Shown: piece by piece, positions 1-11,129 of the stretch
Position numbering within the stretch: position 1 is the stretch's first letter
Layout of the letters: every line of letters starts with the position of its first letter
Origin: Heligmosomoides polygyrus polygyrus
Taxonomy: Eukaryota > Nematoda > Chromadorea > Rhabditida > Heligmosomidae
Direction: 5' to 3'
Length of the DNA stretch: 64,000 nucleotides
Assembly (NCBI GenBank): GCA_947396885.1
Contig: OX377206.1
Location: forward strand, 14,445,466-14,509,465
Notes under the pieces: model-generated
What the model was told of the DNA's origin: nothing
Databases searched by the model: none
The model's input: only the letters and a program-made list of their open reading frames with translations
Made by a program: the position numbers and the translations under genes

Positions 1-940
1 AAAAGACTATCAATCTTAGCATTCAGAACGCAGCTCCGCTGGGCGACTGGAGCATGAATGCCGCGAGAAAATGGATGTAAGTGGAACAAGAGCTTTTATC
101 AAAATGTAGTTTCCACTAAAGCTGGAAAGATGTTCCTTCGAGGTCCCTTTCCATAGCGCAGTCGTTGATGTTACTGTTGTACCAGCCTTCATCTGTACCT
201 GATGATGGATATTTAGAAGAACAAAGTCCTCTCTATTCCTTTGAAATGTAGAGGTTAGTAAACTCATAAAGGTCTTCAATTTGCATGACTAGCAAAACAG
301 CAGAAGAGCAGCTGGTCTCACCTGTTATCCATATAAATGCAGATGCCGCAGTTTGGCGGTTTGCAAAGCGAACAAACGGCCATTGCTGCAGGACGAGAAC
401 AAAAGCGTTTATTGTGGTAGCTTCAGTTTCACACCTTGTTTCAAAGACGTTTTAATTTGTCTGTTTGTTGTTTATAGCACAAAAAACTCATATCCATCGA
501 GCCAACATGTCATAGCACTGAAGTCAATTCGAATTCTTTACTTGAAAATGTAGGTTCTCAAGAAACGACACTGCAGAGTTGCGCACTGATTCCCATGCTA
601 ACGTTTCGCCAGCAGGCACTTGACTTTAATCACAGGGAACCAAATGATCCCAGTACTCAAGATATCACTTGCTTACTGTGTGCAGAAGTTGTACTTGCTT
701 TCGAAGCACACTACCAATGTATAGAGTGCTCTAACGAATAAAACAAACAGCAGCCAGCGAAATAAGAACTCTGCAAAAATTATTCTGCAAGAACTGTAAG
801 GCCCATGTAAAAATTCTTGCCTAGCAGGAAGTGTCCCGAACAAGTTTAGTTGGCAACCGAAGTCCCTTGTAGGACTTATGTGACCGATCTCTGTTACATC
901 TATGGTTTGCCCAGAACAGAATATATGGAATAGACGTCAG
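1..940. other. No gene recognised
   Basis: Reading frames here are short and carry no recognisable motif. I see no repeat array, and no strong splice-bounded open frame. Confidence 0.5.
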
Positions 941-944
941 GACC

Positions 945-1065
945 CATCAAAGCTCAATAGGTCAGCTGAAGTGCAGAAATACCACAACGCACGGGAACCG
1001 AGCCTCCCACCTCCCTAGCATGGAGCAACGCCACTATACACTGCGCTCCGAGCCGCGTGCCGGGA
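945..1065 (-). repeat. tRNA-derived SINE-like repeat
   Basis: Read on the minus strand, this matches the repeat at 16725-16835. Both share a CTCGGTTCYCGTGC-type block and a downstream TTTCAGCTGAC-like tail. The block resembles a tRNA B box (GGTTCGANTCC), with a weaker A-box-like stretch about 40 bases upstream, as in tRNA-derived SINEs. The A box is poorer here than in the 16.7 kb copy, so this copy is old. A tRNA pseudogene is the alternative. Confidence 0.45.
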
Positions 1066-1069
1066 TCGG

Positions 1070-2040
1070 CACTTGGCGCGCACAAGGAATCCACAGCGTT
1101 GAGGCGCTGATTCCACAGTAACTCCAAGGACCCCTACTTCTTGGTTTTAACGGCTTGTTAAAAAAGAAACACATTTTTGTACGATTTGAGGAGTGAGGAA
1201 TCCTCCTATATTACTGGCTCCCCCTATCTAGACATACGCTTGAAACCCTTCCCTAGTTAGAAGATGTTTAGAGCTCCATCGCGATGGGACCAATGAAATG
1301 ATAAGCTCCCATATTGATTGGGCGCTCGATGGATCGATATGCGAACGACTAATTGGTACATAACCGTTTGTCTGAGCAGTTTCGAGAAAAGTCATAGAAT
1401 TCATGGCAAAACCTTCCACTTCCACCGCATTTATTATCGGAATCTACATTCTACTCTCCTGCAACTCATATTGAATATAAGGAAAAGTCTACTGAATAAA
1501 GCGCCCCGATAGCGTTTGCTGTCGTGCTTCCGAAGCCAAAAAGACAACGACAAAGTCTCATTCGATCCGCAAACGTCTTCATATAAAGTGCTGGCGCACG
1601 CATTCATATCCTTCACATCAACAGAGTATGCTACTCACCAGTAGACCCTAAAGACATCCCCACAGCGCTCGACGATTAAACCCGTTAGCATAGGCGGACG
1701 GAGGACGACGGAGAAGTTATATCTGAATGAATTTGGATATACGGTAACGTGGCGCAGACCGCCATCACAGACAAAGTACTTTATTACTCAATTTGTGATA
1801 TATCAGATTTGCTGGGCCGACACTGCCAGAGAAGAGCAGTTATGTTAAAATTGTGACAACAGCATAAACAAACCAAAACAAATGTAATAACAACCTTGGC
1901 CACCATCTCAAACAAGACAAGATCGGTCTGGAGTTCTGTTAAAATTAAAAATGTCCTACTGGCATTTCGCAGCCCATTAAGCCTCATCAGGATATGTTCC
2001 ACTTAGCAGTGCCCAGTAGCGTAAGGCATAAGATCAACTG
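1070..2040. other. No gene recognised
   Basis: Short frames on both strands, none with a recognisable domain. I see no clear repeat relationship to the rest of the window. Confidence 0.5.
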
Positions 2041-2044
2041 CGTC

Positions 2045-3035
2045 CTCAATCGCAGTCTAACAAAATATTTAAAACTCGCACAATGTTAGGAATATTTACT
2101 ATACTGCTGTCGGCTCGTTAAATCATAACATCAAAGAACTACCAATTGTACGAGTCGCAAATGTTTTATACACATAATATTAAGTTTGCAATCTCATTAC
2201 ATAGAAATACAAGTATCATAAAAATGAGGACCTTCAAAGCGACTCACTACAAAAAGCACGTCCATCTGTCTTTGCTGAGCACTGTGTTGTGAACGAGTAA
2301 ACTCGGTACGTGCGAACTTCATGCGACGTTATACAAAAAATTATACGACAAAATAGAAAAAGCTGAACAACTAGGGAAGAATCTCCTCAGTTCCTAGATC
2401 CACCACATTGTTCAGCACTACGAATGCCTTTCCCTCAGTCAACGAAGCACTTCTTGAGCAAAACTGAATAGAAACCGCTACCAAGGTTGTTTCCGAGCCT
2501 AACATCTTCAAGAATTGAGCCTAAGCCGGTAGTCTTTTTCGAGGCGCATATTAATTTGATTTGTCGAACATGTATAGGAGCTACCGACCAAGAATAAAAG
2601 GAGGATAGTGACGGGGTTTATCAATGCCTAGTGGATGCGATACGAGTCACCTCTGTGGGATATTGCGGAGGCGATTTGAATGCATATTCCTTCAGTACAA
2701 TAACTTCCGATGGTCATCCAACAAACAAATCTGTGATTTACTCCTCCCGGACAACTTTATGGGGGGGGGGGGTGGGCTTGGCTCCGACAGCTCAATCAGA
2801 AACGATTGATACTGTTGTTTATTGATATCTTTAACTGCAGTGGCACACTGTTGTTGTGGTGCTGTTGTTGATATAACTTTCGTGAAAATGACACTTGATA
2901 TTATTGATATTATTCATCGTAACAGTTTAACTAATATTCACCCTCCAGCCGGAGACCTTCGCTACAGAACGAGATCTACCCATATCGATTAGACAATCTA
3001 GGAACTCGATGCAGGCCGATATGAACGTTCCTGCT
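2045..3035 (+). repeat. Left copy of the long direct duplication, first part
   Basis: This stretch aligns in direct orientation with two blocks near the other end of the window, 59280-59510 and 60400-61150. Shared landmarks are ACTACCAATTGTACGAGTCGC-like text, CACATTGTTCAGCAC, the line around GCATATTCCTTCAGTAC, and CCTCCAGCCGGAGACCTTCG. The copies differ by frequent substitutions and indels. Reading frames are not conserved between them, so this is an old noncoding duplication. A G-run at 2761-2772 lies inside it. Confidence 0.7.
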
Positions 3036-4575
3036 TGTTACTTTCTTCTTCTTCTTCTTCTTCTTCTTCTTCTTCATCAGCGTTTGTCCGGCTTAGTGGG
3101 GGCCGCTCTTCTGGTCGTTGCCTAGGCGGTCCCTCAGGCCGTTTGCCGGGTACATATATGTTGAGGCCAATCTTCCTAACGGTGCCATTCGCACGAAGAA
3201 CATGGCCACACCAGTGTAGGTGAGCTTCACGTAGCTTATAGGCAATTGGAGCGACGCCAAATCTTTTGACGTATATAGACATTGGGAATATGATCCAAAC
3301 GCGTGACACCAGCCGTCCAACGCAGCATTTTCGTCTCCACTACGCTGAAGCGGCTCTCAACCTCCCTCGATGCAGGTAAAGCGTACATCGCTACTGGTCG
3401 GATGACGGTTCCGTAGATGTTTGATTTAAGGCGCTCTGGTATTTTCCTGTCGCACAGAACGCCTGTCATTGAGTGTCGTTCGGACCACGCTGCGCTCACG
3501 CGCGAGCTCAATTCGAACGTCAGACTACCATCGGACGCAATTGCAGATCCAAAGTACTTGAAATGTGTCGCTCGCACGAGGAATTGTCGTTGATCTCAAT
3601 GGACCAAGTCACGTTTAAGTCTGTCGTCAAATACTCAGATTTTTTGACGTTCAGCCTGACCCCGAACGCCGCCAAGCGGCCACACCAAGCTTGCACTTGT
3701 CGCTCAAGTTCGGCCTTGTCTTCACTGGCAAGCATTACGTCATCTGCATATACCAGCGTCCAAGGAGTAGGCTTCTAAAGGCCTCGCGAAATGGTATCCA
3801 TTACGACAATGAAAAGGAGCGGGGAAAGCGCGGAACCTTGGTGACACCGACGGAGATTGGAAACTCTGCCGATGTGCCGGCTGGCGTTCGCACTTGACTC
3901 TTAGAACCAGAGTAAAGAGTGGCACCCACACAATAAAGTTCTTCGGGAACACCGTGCTACCGTGAACCGTACCATATGACCTCATGCGATACACGATCGA
4001 ATGCTTTCTCCAGGTCGAGAAAATGCAGCGGTTTTCGTTTCTCGCGATATCTTTCTGCAAAAAGACGAACAGCATGAATGGCGTCGATTGTGCTACTGCC
4101 GGCTACTAAGTCCCACTGGTTGGGGGAAAGTCGGACGATCTCGCAAATACGTCCATCAACAATTCGTTCGAATATTTCCATAGTGGGTGAGAGCAATCGG
4201 ATTGTACGGTAACTCGTGCAGCCAGCGGAACTGCCCTTCTTCCAGATCGGGATCGTTGTGCTTTCCTGCCAACTACCAGGAACCTTCTTCTCCGCAACAA
4301 CCTGGTTGAAAAACTTCGTTAGCCACTCAGTAGGTTTGCTGCACCTCAACTTCCATAGGTCGGCCGCTGTGTCGTCAGGGGCCGTTGCTTTGCCTGGCTT
4401 CCGTCTCCTCCACAGTGATTTTCTGCACAGGACCCTGCGTAGGAGGCACACAAGGAATAGACGTATGGGTAAACTCTATAGTTGAAAATCTTTCGAAGTA
4501 GTCATGCCATCATTCCATAGCCCTTTTCCGGTTCTTCAGTAGGTGGTCATTCTCCTCGCTGCAACTTGACTGCAA
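3036..4575 (-). pseudogene. RTE-type retrotransposon ORF2 fragment, 5'-truncated
   Basis: Minus-strand translation in several frames gives the C-terminal two thirds of an RTE/BovB-like reverse transcriptase. It is the same family as the element at 7.5-10.6 kb: KPGKATAPDDTAADLW, FNQVVAEKKVP, TTIPIWKKGSS, DAIHAVRLFAERYREK and FLDLEKAFDRVSHEVIWYG. After that come the thumb and C-terminal region around 3740-3240. Several frameshifts separate the pieces and no frame is complete. The endonuclease half is missing, as expected for 5' truncation during target-primed reverse transcription. The 3' end abuts a (TTC)n tract. The fragment interrupts sequence that is otherwise paralogous to 61.1-61.3 kb, which makes it an insertion. 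It is non-functional. Confidence 0.85.
3043..3076. repeat. (TTC)n microsatellite at the RTE 3' end
   Basis: About ten TTC units on the plus strand, which is (GAA)n on the strand of the RTE fragment. The better preserved RTE copy ends its coding region with GAGGAAGAAGGA. The tract is therefore probably the expanded 3' tail of the inserted element and not an independent microsatellite. Confidence 0.7.
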
Positions 4576-5590
4576 GCACCTACACTCCTCCTGCTCAAAC
4601 GTTCAGCCTCAGGCAAAAAACGACATTTTCGACGACGAAAAGTCATTTTGTCAGAACAGAGGATTCCCACCCCTCCTAATACTATGTTGAACAGAAAGTT
4701 TTCCCACGCAGGGTCCTGATACAGCAGTGACGAATTGGCTGACCGTCACAGACAATGTCACTTTCAAGTTACAATCAACAATGTCGCTCGTATTTGCCTT
4801 CTGATCGAAAAGTCCCACCTGCTGTGAAGCACTTCCGTCTACCATAATAACGCGTGCCTCCCAAACCGAAACCGCCGGTCAGGGAATCGATAATATCTTC
4901 CGATATTGGCCTCCCATTCGAAACTTCCTACCTGCTGTAAAGGCCTCCCGTCGACGATCACTTAACACTCACCCTGACCGGTTAAATCTGAGAGAAAATC
5001 AATTATATCGATATTCTTTGCCTGATCTATATGTCACACCTTATCAGAACAACTCCCTTTACTGTCAATAATCCGCTTCAATAATCCCCCTAGTGGACGA
5101 CGCCTTCGGTTCGTTTTCTGAATCCCCTGGCACGTAGAAGACGTTTGGGAATTTTCCGCTATTTTCGCGCAACGTAATCCTCCCCCACCCATCTTTCTAT
5201 TTTCCAGCTATTTTATGACTCAGCGTCGATCGATGGTATCACTCGTGGTAACGCATGATTATATATTATGATAGGCGCGTAGATGATGACCGTATACTGG
5301 CGGAAAGTTTGAAAAAAGCAGAAAACTGAGTTTTAGGAATGTTTATAAGAACAATACCGGCGAATTCACTCAGATGTGTTCACCTTCAATGATTACATCA
5401 ATGATTAGACATACAGCTCTGCCAACAAAACACGTTGTAATTGTTTTTCAGCCGCGAATATCATTTAAAGTGTTGCAAGGCATTTTCAACCCCACATTGT
5501 CGGCTATAGTCGCGAATGTGGCCCGAATTGGAAGGCAAGAACGGGTTCCGGGAACCAGTATAGGTCATGTACGATATACGATAAACTCAC
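4576..5590 (+). repeat. Left copy of the long direct duplication, second part
   Basis: Matches 61320-62470 in direct orientation with indels. Landmarks are the ACGACGAAAAGTCATTT block, CCCACGCAGGG, GGGAATTTTCCGC, the TTCACTCAGATGTGTTCACC block and CAAAGTGTTGCAAGGCATTTTC. Homology resumes just outside the RTE fragment. A continuous frame of 224 codons starts in this block (5374-6048), but it is not conserved in the right-hand copy. Confidence 0.7.
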
Positions 5591-5670
5591 CTAGACGGCA
5601 TCCAGTGGTCCAGAGTGGCGGCAGGAGGTGTGAGCCTTCGCGGCGTCGAGAAGCTCGGGCTCATATGTTA
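5591..5670 (-). other. Exon-like unit, copy 1 of 4
   Basis: The minus strand reads CTGTTTAG|TAACATATGAGCC ... CGTCTAG|GTGAGT, an 80-base unit with a good nematode acceptor and donor. Related units lie at 11046-11122, 32458-32540 and 63344-63416. In the frame shared by all four, the start reads TYEPEL, and this copy ends in an in-frame TAG that overlaps the donor. It may be a relic of an internal exon or a repeat carrying splice-like ends. I cannot assign a function. Confidence 0.4.
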
Positions 5671-5929
5671 CTAAACAGACAAGAGCCTTACTTTCACTTC
5701 ACGAGGACAAGCATCGTAGAACTTTTAGTGAATTTAACGGATTTTTTTTCTTTGAAAATAGTCGTTAAAAATTTACCCAAAAAATTGAAGCAAACCCCTG
5801 ATTTGTATGCTGTAGACTGGACCCGTTATTTAGCGGTAGAGGGGCCTGAGAAATATAATACAAATTACCGGTTTGCCCATCGGCTGGCCACCGCATACAG
5901 TTGTAAAGAGCAAATTCACAACCAGACTA

Positions 5930-6660
5930 CGTATGTGATATTACATAATCCCAGAAGTACAATGTATCTCGCATCTCAAAAAAGACTAATCAACGCGGGC
6001 ATTGGCGGCAACTCTTTTATCGATTTTACAACCATTAATTGTTGTTGACAGTAGACAAGCTTCAGTGCTCCTTACTCGCTTGCCTAAATTTGCCCGCACT
6101 GCAATCTTGACTCCAGGGAGCTAGCTTTCGCGTGGCACCTCTAGTGCTTGAGTTGTGCAGGACAAAGAAAGCATTAATGGAGATCTCAATCGAGCCTTTA
6201 ATGATCCTATGAACCATCAACAGGTCGTTCCTCTTTCTTCTGTCAGCTAAGGTACCATCGTGTATTAAACGATCATCGGGAAAACTACCTTAACCAAACT
6301 ACGTCCGCTTCGCCGCAATAGACGGCCGTCTTCGAAAACTACAACGGATCCCTCGGTATCTTCCGTACCCATCTGAACATTTAATTTGAGGTCGGATAGT
6401 AGTCACGTTAGCGATCAATAGATGCTTGTCATCGAAGCAAATTGGCAGACCACGAAAGTGACCTGCAAGGTTGAAGTTTTGTATCAGTAAGTCAATCTAA
6501 TCTACATAATCTCAGAAGTACAAGCATCTCGCATCTTAAGAAAGACTATGCATCGCGGGTGCCGGCGAGAATTCTTTCAACGGTTTTACTGATTCATTAA
6601 CTTATTTTGCCGCACAGCATTCTTCGCGTATTCAATGCCGAAATTTAGATATCAGAGCTG
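5930..6660 (+). repeat. Repeat remnants, two local units and a dispersed block
   Basis: A unit near 5935-6045 (GAAGTACAATGTATCTCGCATC ... ACTCTTTTATCGATTTTAC) recurs imperfectly at 6500-6600. Between them, 6090-6250 (TTGCCCGCACTGCA ... AACAGGTCGTTCCTC) matches 42420-42600. A shortened related block lies near 33270-33350. No coding constraint is visible. Confidence 0.5.
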
Positions 6661-6969
6661 TTACGATCGTGGAACCGAACAAGCCCGTAACCGGCCGTTG
6701 ATCTTGAACTTGAACTTTGACGGAGTCATGCATTTGCATCCTTTAGCGCCAGAGACGATAATGTCATGGTGATAACATTCAGCCAACAAGGATCTCAAGT
6801 AGTGATGATGTTGAGAAGAAGTCCTCCAACTCTTTCTGCCCATCAATCACCTCCGTTTCCTCATGTGCAAATAAAATAAATAAACAAGTGTGTCACCGTC
6901 TGATGAATACTCAAGATACTGTACATTGAACCCAGGAATTAGAACTAACACACACGTCCGGTGAAGATC

Positions 6970-7345
6970 AGCAAACTCATGCTACCATGCTCCCCACAGC
7001 ATCAATACTAATGCAATTTCGTTGATGGTGTTGTGATTTTTAAAAAACCGCTGTTTGTTTTAAGAGAGTGGCCCAAAGGACCTGCCTCTCCATCGGGAAT
7101 TCTTGCTTCACTACGATTGCTGGAGTGCGTCGTCGCCCGATGCTGATGCTGACATCCTACTCCGCTTTCTCCAACAATTGTAATAGCAGGTAGCGGTGAC
7201 ATGTTCTCACAGGTTGCAAAAGCTTTGACCAACACTTTTGATTTGAAACAGGTTTGCAACCCATGCCACGCTATAACTGATGACTATAGCCCAGTAACAA
7301 GCAACTGAGATGTTTCTCAACAGCAATTACGAAGTTGCATGCACG
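6970..7345 (+). repeat. Dispersed repeat, copy at 59545-59955
   Basis: The two blocks align throughout. Landmarks are TTTCGTTGATGGTGTTG, CCATCGGGAA, GATGCTGATGCTGACATC, GTAGCAAGCAACTGAGATG-like text and GCATGCTTGACG. In the right-hand copy this block lies inside the long duplication; here it lies just upstream of the RTE element. Neither copy has a shared open frame. Confidence 0.6.
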
Positions 7346-7467
7346 CATGCTTGACGTTTTCTTTTTAGATCTCGTGCATAATTCCCGTTGCTGCGATTGA
7401 ATCGCAGCGATGAGTTTTGCAGAGCGACGCGAAAGGAGGTGGAGTTCCCAGCGCTAATCGCATCGCA

Positions 7468-7505
7468 AGTGTCCTCGCACTTACGCGCTTCGCGCGAAGT
7501 TGCAA
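7468..7505 (+). other. Structured 5' module of the RTE element
   Basis: CAAGTGTCCTCGCACTT followed by the hairpin GCGCGCTTCGCGCG-like sequence. It is a shortened form of the double-hairpin module at 17565-17616, 18235-18285 and 48185-48235 (minus). The inner hairpin present in those copies (GACACGCC..GGCGTGTC) is missing here. It sits in the leader about 30 bases before the first ATG, so it may act in transcription, translation or RNA processing. That role is inferred. Confidence 0.5.
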
Positions 7506-7532
7506 TATCACTAAGCTAAGGACGATCACATC

Positions 7533-8570
7533 ATGGGTGGCTCTGTCCGTTCCTCCAAGTGGTGCCACTGGAAACTGCCCGCTGTGCGAGCTAAGCCGAA
7601 CACGGACATTCGACTGCAGGCGACGGGCCCTTGTGACAGGCCCGCCTACGAACAGCCATGTTACATCACATGGTTCATGACATTGCAAGTTTTTCGTGAT
7701 AGTGCTACGGCGTCCGCGGGAGCCGACGCCCACTCGCAGGGCCCGGCGAGAGTGAGAAGTATGCGAGGGTCCCTCATGCGAGTACGGCATCGGGGGGCAA
7801 CTGAGCTAGTCCGAAAGTCCCGTAACATAAGCAGGACCCGCGTGGCAACGCTGAATGTGGGTACGTTGACGGGCCGCTCGTGCGAGTTGGTTGAAGCACT
7901 GGAGCATAGAAGAATTGTTCTCTATGCGGTGCAGGAAACAAGGTGGTCCTGCCGCAAGTCAAGGGATATAGGACGTGGCTTTAAGGCCGTTCTATGTGGA
8001 AGTCCCAGGACCACCAGTGGTGTCGGTGTAATCGTCTCCGAACGATTTCGTGACTCGATTGTAAGCGTCGAACCCTTTGACGATCGATTGAAGATCGTTG
8101 TCGCCGCTAACGAGCGACTCTATCACTTCTTCTCTGCGTATGCTCCTCAGACTGTCTGCTCCGATCAAACCATGGATGAGTTTTGGAACCTGCTTGATGA
8201 GAGGACAGCAGAGGTACCGTCGAAAGATGTCATCATAGTCGCTGGTGACCTTAATGGGCACGTAGGTGCTGCGAAGGACGGGTACAGCTGTCATGGTGGT
8301 TTCGGATACGGGTCTCGTAACGCCGATGGTGAGCGCATTCTTGAGTATGCGGAATCGCATAATCTCACCATTGTGAACACCGTTTTCCGAAAACGCGACT
8401 CCCACCTCATCTCATACTATAGTGGGAGCTCCAAGTCTCAGATAGACTTTGTCCTTGTGAGAGATCGCGACCGGAGTCTTGTCACAGGAGCGAAGATCGT
8501 GCCGTATGAGACGGTCGCCCCGCAGCACAGAACGCTGATCTGCACTCTGAAGATGTCCCTCCGAGGCTGA
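7533..8570 (+). CDS. RTE ORF, APE-type endonuclease portion (frame intact)
   Basis: This 345-codon frame encodes an apurinic/apyrimidinic-like endonuclease that would nick target DNA for target-primed reverse transcription. Residues 1-100 are poorly conserved lead-in. The domain then runs TLNVGTLTGR (Asn108), QETRW (Glu135), SAYAPQT (Tyr203), AGDLNGHVG (Asp239, Asn241), SQIDFVLVRD (Asp305) and APQHRTL (His332). These are the metal-binding and catalytic residues of the exonuclease-endonuclease-phosphatase fold. The frame ends prematurely at MSLRG; a one-base shift at about 8557 reopens it as KQVERCGAARIKWW in the next frame. In the family the endonuclease and reverse transcriptase form one polyprotein, so this stop is damage. 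The domain itself may still fold. Confidence 0.8.
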   Translation: MGGSVRSSKWCHWKLPAVRAKPNTDIRLQATGPCDRPAYEQPCYITWFMTLQVFRDSATASAGADAHSQGPARVRSMRGSLMRVRHRGATELVRKSRNISRTRVATLNVGTLTGRSCELVEALEHRRIVLYAVQETRWSCRKSRDIGRGFKAVLCGSPRTTSGVGVIVSERFRDSIVSVEPFDDRLKIVVAANERLYHFFSAYAPQTVCSDQTMDEFWNLLDERTAEVPSKDVIIVAGDLNGHVGAAKDGYSCHGGFGYGSRNADGERILEYAESHNLTIVNTVFRKRDSHLISYYSGSSKSQIDFVLVRDRDRSLVTGAKIVPYETVAPQHRTLICTLKMSLRG

Positions 8571-10640
8571 AGCAGGTCGAGCGATGCGGTGCTGCAAGAA
8601 TCAAGTGGTGGCGAATGAGAGAGAAGGAAGCAGCTGTGATTTCTCGCGTGCGGTTACCGACAGTCACGACTGTCGACGAAACTTGGAAGAAAACGACTGA
8701 CGCGATTCGTCAAGCTGCACAGTCGGAACTCGGCATTACGAAGCCTGGGCGACGGGAGGTCGGCAAGCAGGCATGGCTGTGGACAGATGACGTGAAAGCA
8801 AAAGTGCGAGAGAAGAAGTCGCTTTATCACGTGTTTCTCGGCGAAAAGACGGCCGATAACTGGCGAAAGTACCAAGAAGCCAAAAAGGCTGCAAAGAAAG
8901 CCGTGACCGTTGCAAAAGCGACTCATTACGGAGATGTCAACGAGAAGCTCGAGTCGCGCGATGGTGAGCGGTATCTGTACCGACCTGCAAAGTTTCGCCA
9001 TCGACAGACCGAGGATATTGAGAAGTTTTTCGGCATCAATGATGAGAACGACCATCTTCTTACGGACCGCAAGAAGGCATTGAAGCGATGGCGCGACTAA
9101 CTTGAGGAAATCTCTACGATACAATTTCCTCATCCAGCCATCCCTTCTACGGCTCCAACCCACGGCCCCGTTCAGAAGATCACCGAGGAGGAGATTGAAG
9201 CGGCTTTGAAGAAGATGAGGCCAGGCAAAGCGACTGGGCCCGATGACGTGGCAGCTGATTTATGGAAATCCAAGTACTGGTACCCTGCTGAGTGGTTGGC
9301 GAAGTTCTTTAATCAGGTTGTGGCGGAGAAGAAAGTGCCTGAGTGCTGGCGCCAAAGTACGACGATTCCGATTTGGAAGAAGAAGGGCAGTCCTGCTGAC
9401 TGCTCCAATTACCGTCCGATTCGCTTGCTTTCGCACAGCATGAAGATCTTTGAGCGAGTTGTCGAAGGGCGAATTCGGGACATCGTCCAGCTTTCCAGCA
9501 ATCAGGGCGGCTTCGTGGCTGGTTTGTGGCACCGTTGATGCCATACATGCAGCCCGCCTCCTGATAAAGAAGCATCGCGAGAAACAGAAGCCAGTGCATA
9601 TCGCCTTTGTCGACTTGGAGAAGGTCTTTGACCGCGTAGCGCGTGAAGTGATATGGTATGCCCTGCGTCAACATGGAGTTCCTGAAGAGCTCATAGAGTG
9701 AGTGCGACTTCTCTACTCTTGTCTAAAGAGTCGAGTTCAAGCTGCAGCTGGAACCTCGATGGAGTTTCCCATTTCTGTCGGAGTACACCAGGGTTCTGAG
9801 CTTTCCCCACTCCTCCATGGATGCCATCACACGAGATCTTCAGAAGCCCGTCTCCTGGACGTTGCTTTATACCGATGACGTGATGCTCGCTAGCGAAGAT
9901 AAGGTGAACTAGAGCGAGAGCTGCAAGCTTGGTGTAACCGCTTGGAGCGATTTGGACTCAAACTGAACGTGAAGAAGACCGAATACCCAACGACGGACGT
10001 TACTGAGTCCAGCTCCATCAAGGTTAACGGCATCGAGCTCTCACGCACCTCGGTTTTTAGGTACCTGGGATCAGCAGTCGCGTCTGACGGCAAACTGATG
10101 GTCGAAGTGAATTCACACGTGAGTACAGCTTGGTCCAAGTGGCGCTCGTTGACTGACGTGCTCTGCGACAAGAAGATACCAGAGCGCTTTAAGTCGAAGT
10201 TCTATAGAGCAGTGGTCCGGCCAGTAGCCATGTACGGCGCTGAATGTTGGCCAGCGACCAAGGAAGTTGAAACGCGCCTCAGCGTCATAGAGACGAAGAT
10301 GCTGCGTTGGATGACTGTAGTCACGCGCATGAACCGCATCCGAAACGATGTCATTCGGCAGAAGTTCGGTGTCGCGCCGATAGCCGACAAGATGCGTGAA
10401 GCTCGCTTGCGATGGTACGGCCACGTTCTACGTGGAAAGGAAGACAGCGCCCGCAAGATAGGCCTTAACTTCGAGATAATAGGAAAGCGGCCTAGAGGGC
10501 GCCCGAAGCAGCGCTGGGCTGATACGTTACATACGGACTTGAATGTAGCTGGTGTCCACCCCGATCTAGCGCTGGATCGAGAAAGGTGGCGTTATGACAC
10601 CAGAATAGCGGACCCTGCTACGAAGCGGAAGAGGCGCTGA
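8557..10640 (+). pseudogene. RTE ORF, reverse transcriptase and C-terminal portion (broken)
   Basis: This continues the endonuclease frame. Segments are 8557-9097 (linker, KAWLWTDDVKAKVREKKSLYH-type region), nonsense TAA at 9098, 9101-9527 (KKMRPGKATGPDD, NYRPIRLLS), a frameshift, and 9530-9698 (DAIHAARLL, FVDLEKVFDRVAREVIWYA). Then come nonsense TGA at 9699 in place of Trp, 9702-9810 (SVGVHQGSELSPLL), and a frameshift with a small deletion. Codons 9868-9879 give YTDD where the family has YADD. A last frameshift near 9912 precedes an open stretch to 10640 covering thumb and C-terminal region, ending ATKRKRR. The catalytic aspartates of the DD box remain, but no single frame could make the enzyme. 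Confidence 0.9.
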
Positions 10641-10655
10641 GGAAGAAGGAGCTAC

Positions 10656-11045
10656 CACTTATCGAAAATCTCAGTAAATAAAAATTGGTTTCGTCTACCA
10701 TGGTTGCTACAGCGTCTAAAGATGATGCACACATAGTACAAAAAGTCCATACGAAAATTTTGAATCCAACTAGAAAAATAAATTGCAGGACAGAGGCACA
10801 ACTTCATGTCACATGGTCCTGCTCAGCCGAAAGGGTGTGGCACAGCGTTATATCACGTCAAAGGGTTACATTTGGACCTGACGTATTCCTTCCATAACCA
10901 AATTTGTGAAGCGTAATGAGACATTTCCTCCTTCTTCAAAAAATCGCTATGTGTCCACATCATTGTGTACATCTAAGGAAACACTATACGTTCTTCAACA
11001 CGTCAAGCAACGCTAACAGATGGTGATGAATCATAAGAATCTTAC
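10656..11045 (+). repeat. Dispersed repeat also at 62940-63343 and 32250-32457
   Basis: This aligns with 62940-63343 almost throughout: TCGAAAATCTCAGTAAAT, TCATGTCACATGGTCCT, CAGCCGAAAGGGTGTG, ATCCCTTCCATAACCAAATTTG-like text. It aligns in part with 32250-32457. It is immediately followed by an exon-like unit (11046-11122). No shared open frame is visible. Confidence 0.65.
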
Positions 11046-11122
11046 CTAAATCTATGGCGTCCGTTGCTGCAGGAGCAGCTGCGGCAGGCGTGAGCCTTCG
11101 GAAAGCTCCGGCTCATATGTTG
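11046..11122 (-). other. Exon-like unit, copy 2 of 4
   Basis: The minus strand reads TTGTTTAG|CAACATATGAGCC ... GATTTAG|GTAAG. It is the same unit as at 5591, 32458 and 63344. The shared frame starts TYEPEL but meets a TAG near its end. Splice-like ends are preserved although the donor differs (GTAAG against GTGAG). Confidence 0.4.
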
Positions 11123-11129
11123 CTAAACA

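Larger units (their letters stand above)
7468..10655 (+). mobile_element. RTE-type non-LTR retrotransposon, near full length, defective
   Basis: About 3.2 kb, the usual size of an RTE element. It has a short 5' leader with hairpins (7468-7532), an endonuclease, a reverse transcriptase and C-terminal region in one original ORF, and a very short GAA-rich 3' end. I set the 3' boundary near 10655. The following sequence (GCTACCA.TT.TCGAAAATCTCAG) also occurs at 62943 without the element, so it is flank. I set the 5' boundary at the hairpin module shared with other loci. I could not identify a target-site duplication. The element is broken by four frameshifts and two nonsense codons. Confidence 0.85.

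Noticed and set aside
3043..3076. A poly-glutamate or poly-serine protein
   Set aside because: The run is a TTC microsatellite at the 3' end of an RTE fragment. The frames through it are accidental.
5374..6048. The longest uninterrupted frame outside transposons (224 codons, plus strand)
   Set aside because: Its first part lies in the long duplication and the right-hand copy breaks the frame. It also crosses the exon-like unit on the other strand. Composition is unremarkable and no motif is visible.
7468..7532. HDV-like ribozyme in the RTE leader
   Set aside because: I could not place the double pseudoknot pairings by eye. Two simple hairpins explain the sequence. It stays as a test in the findings only.
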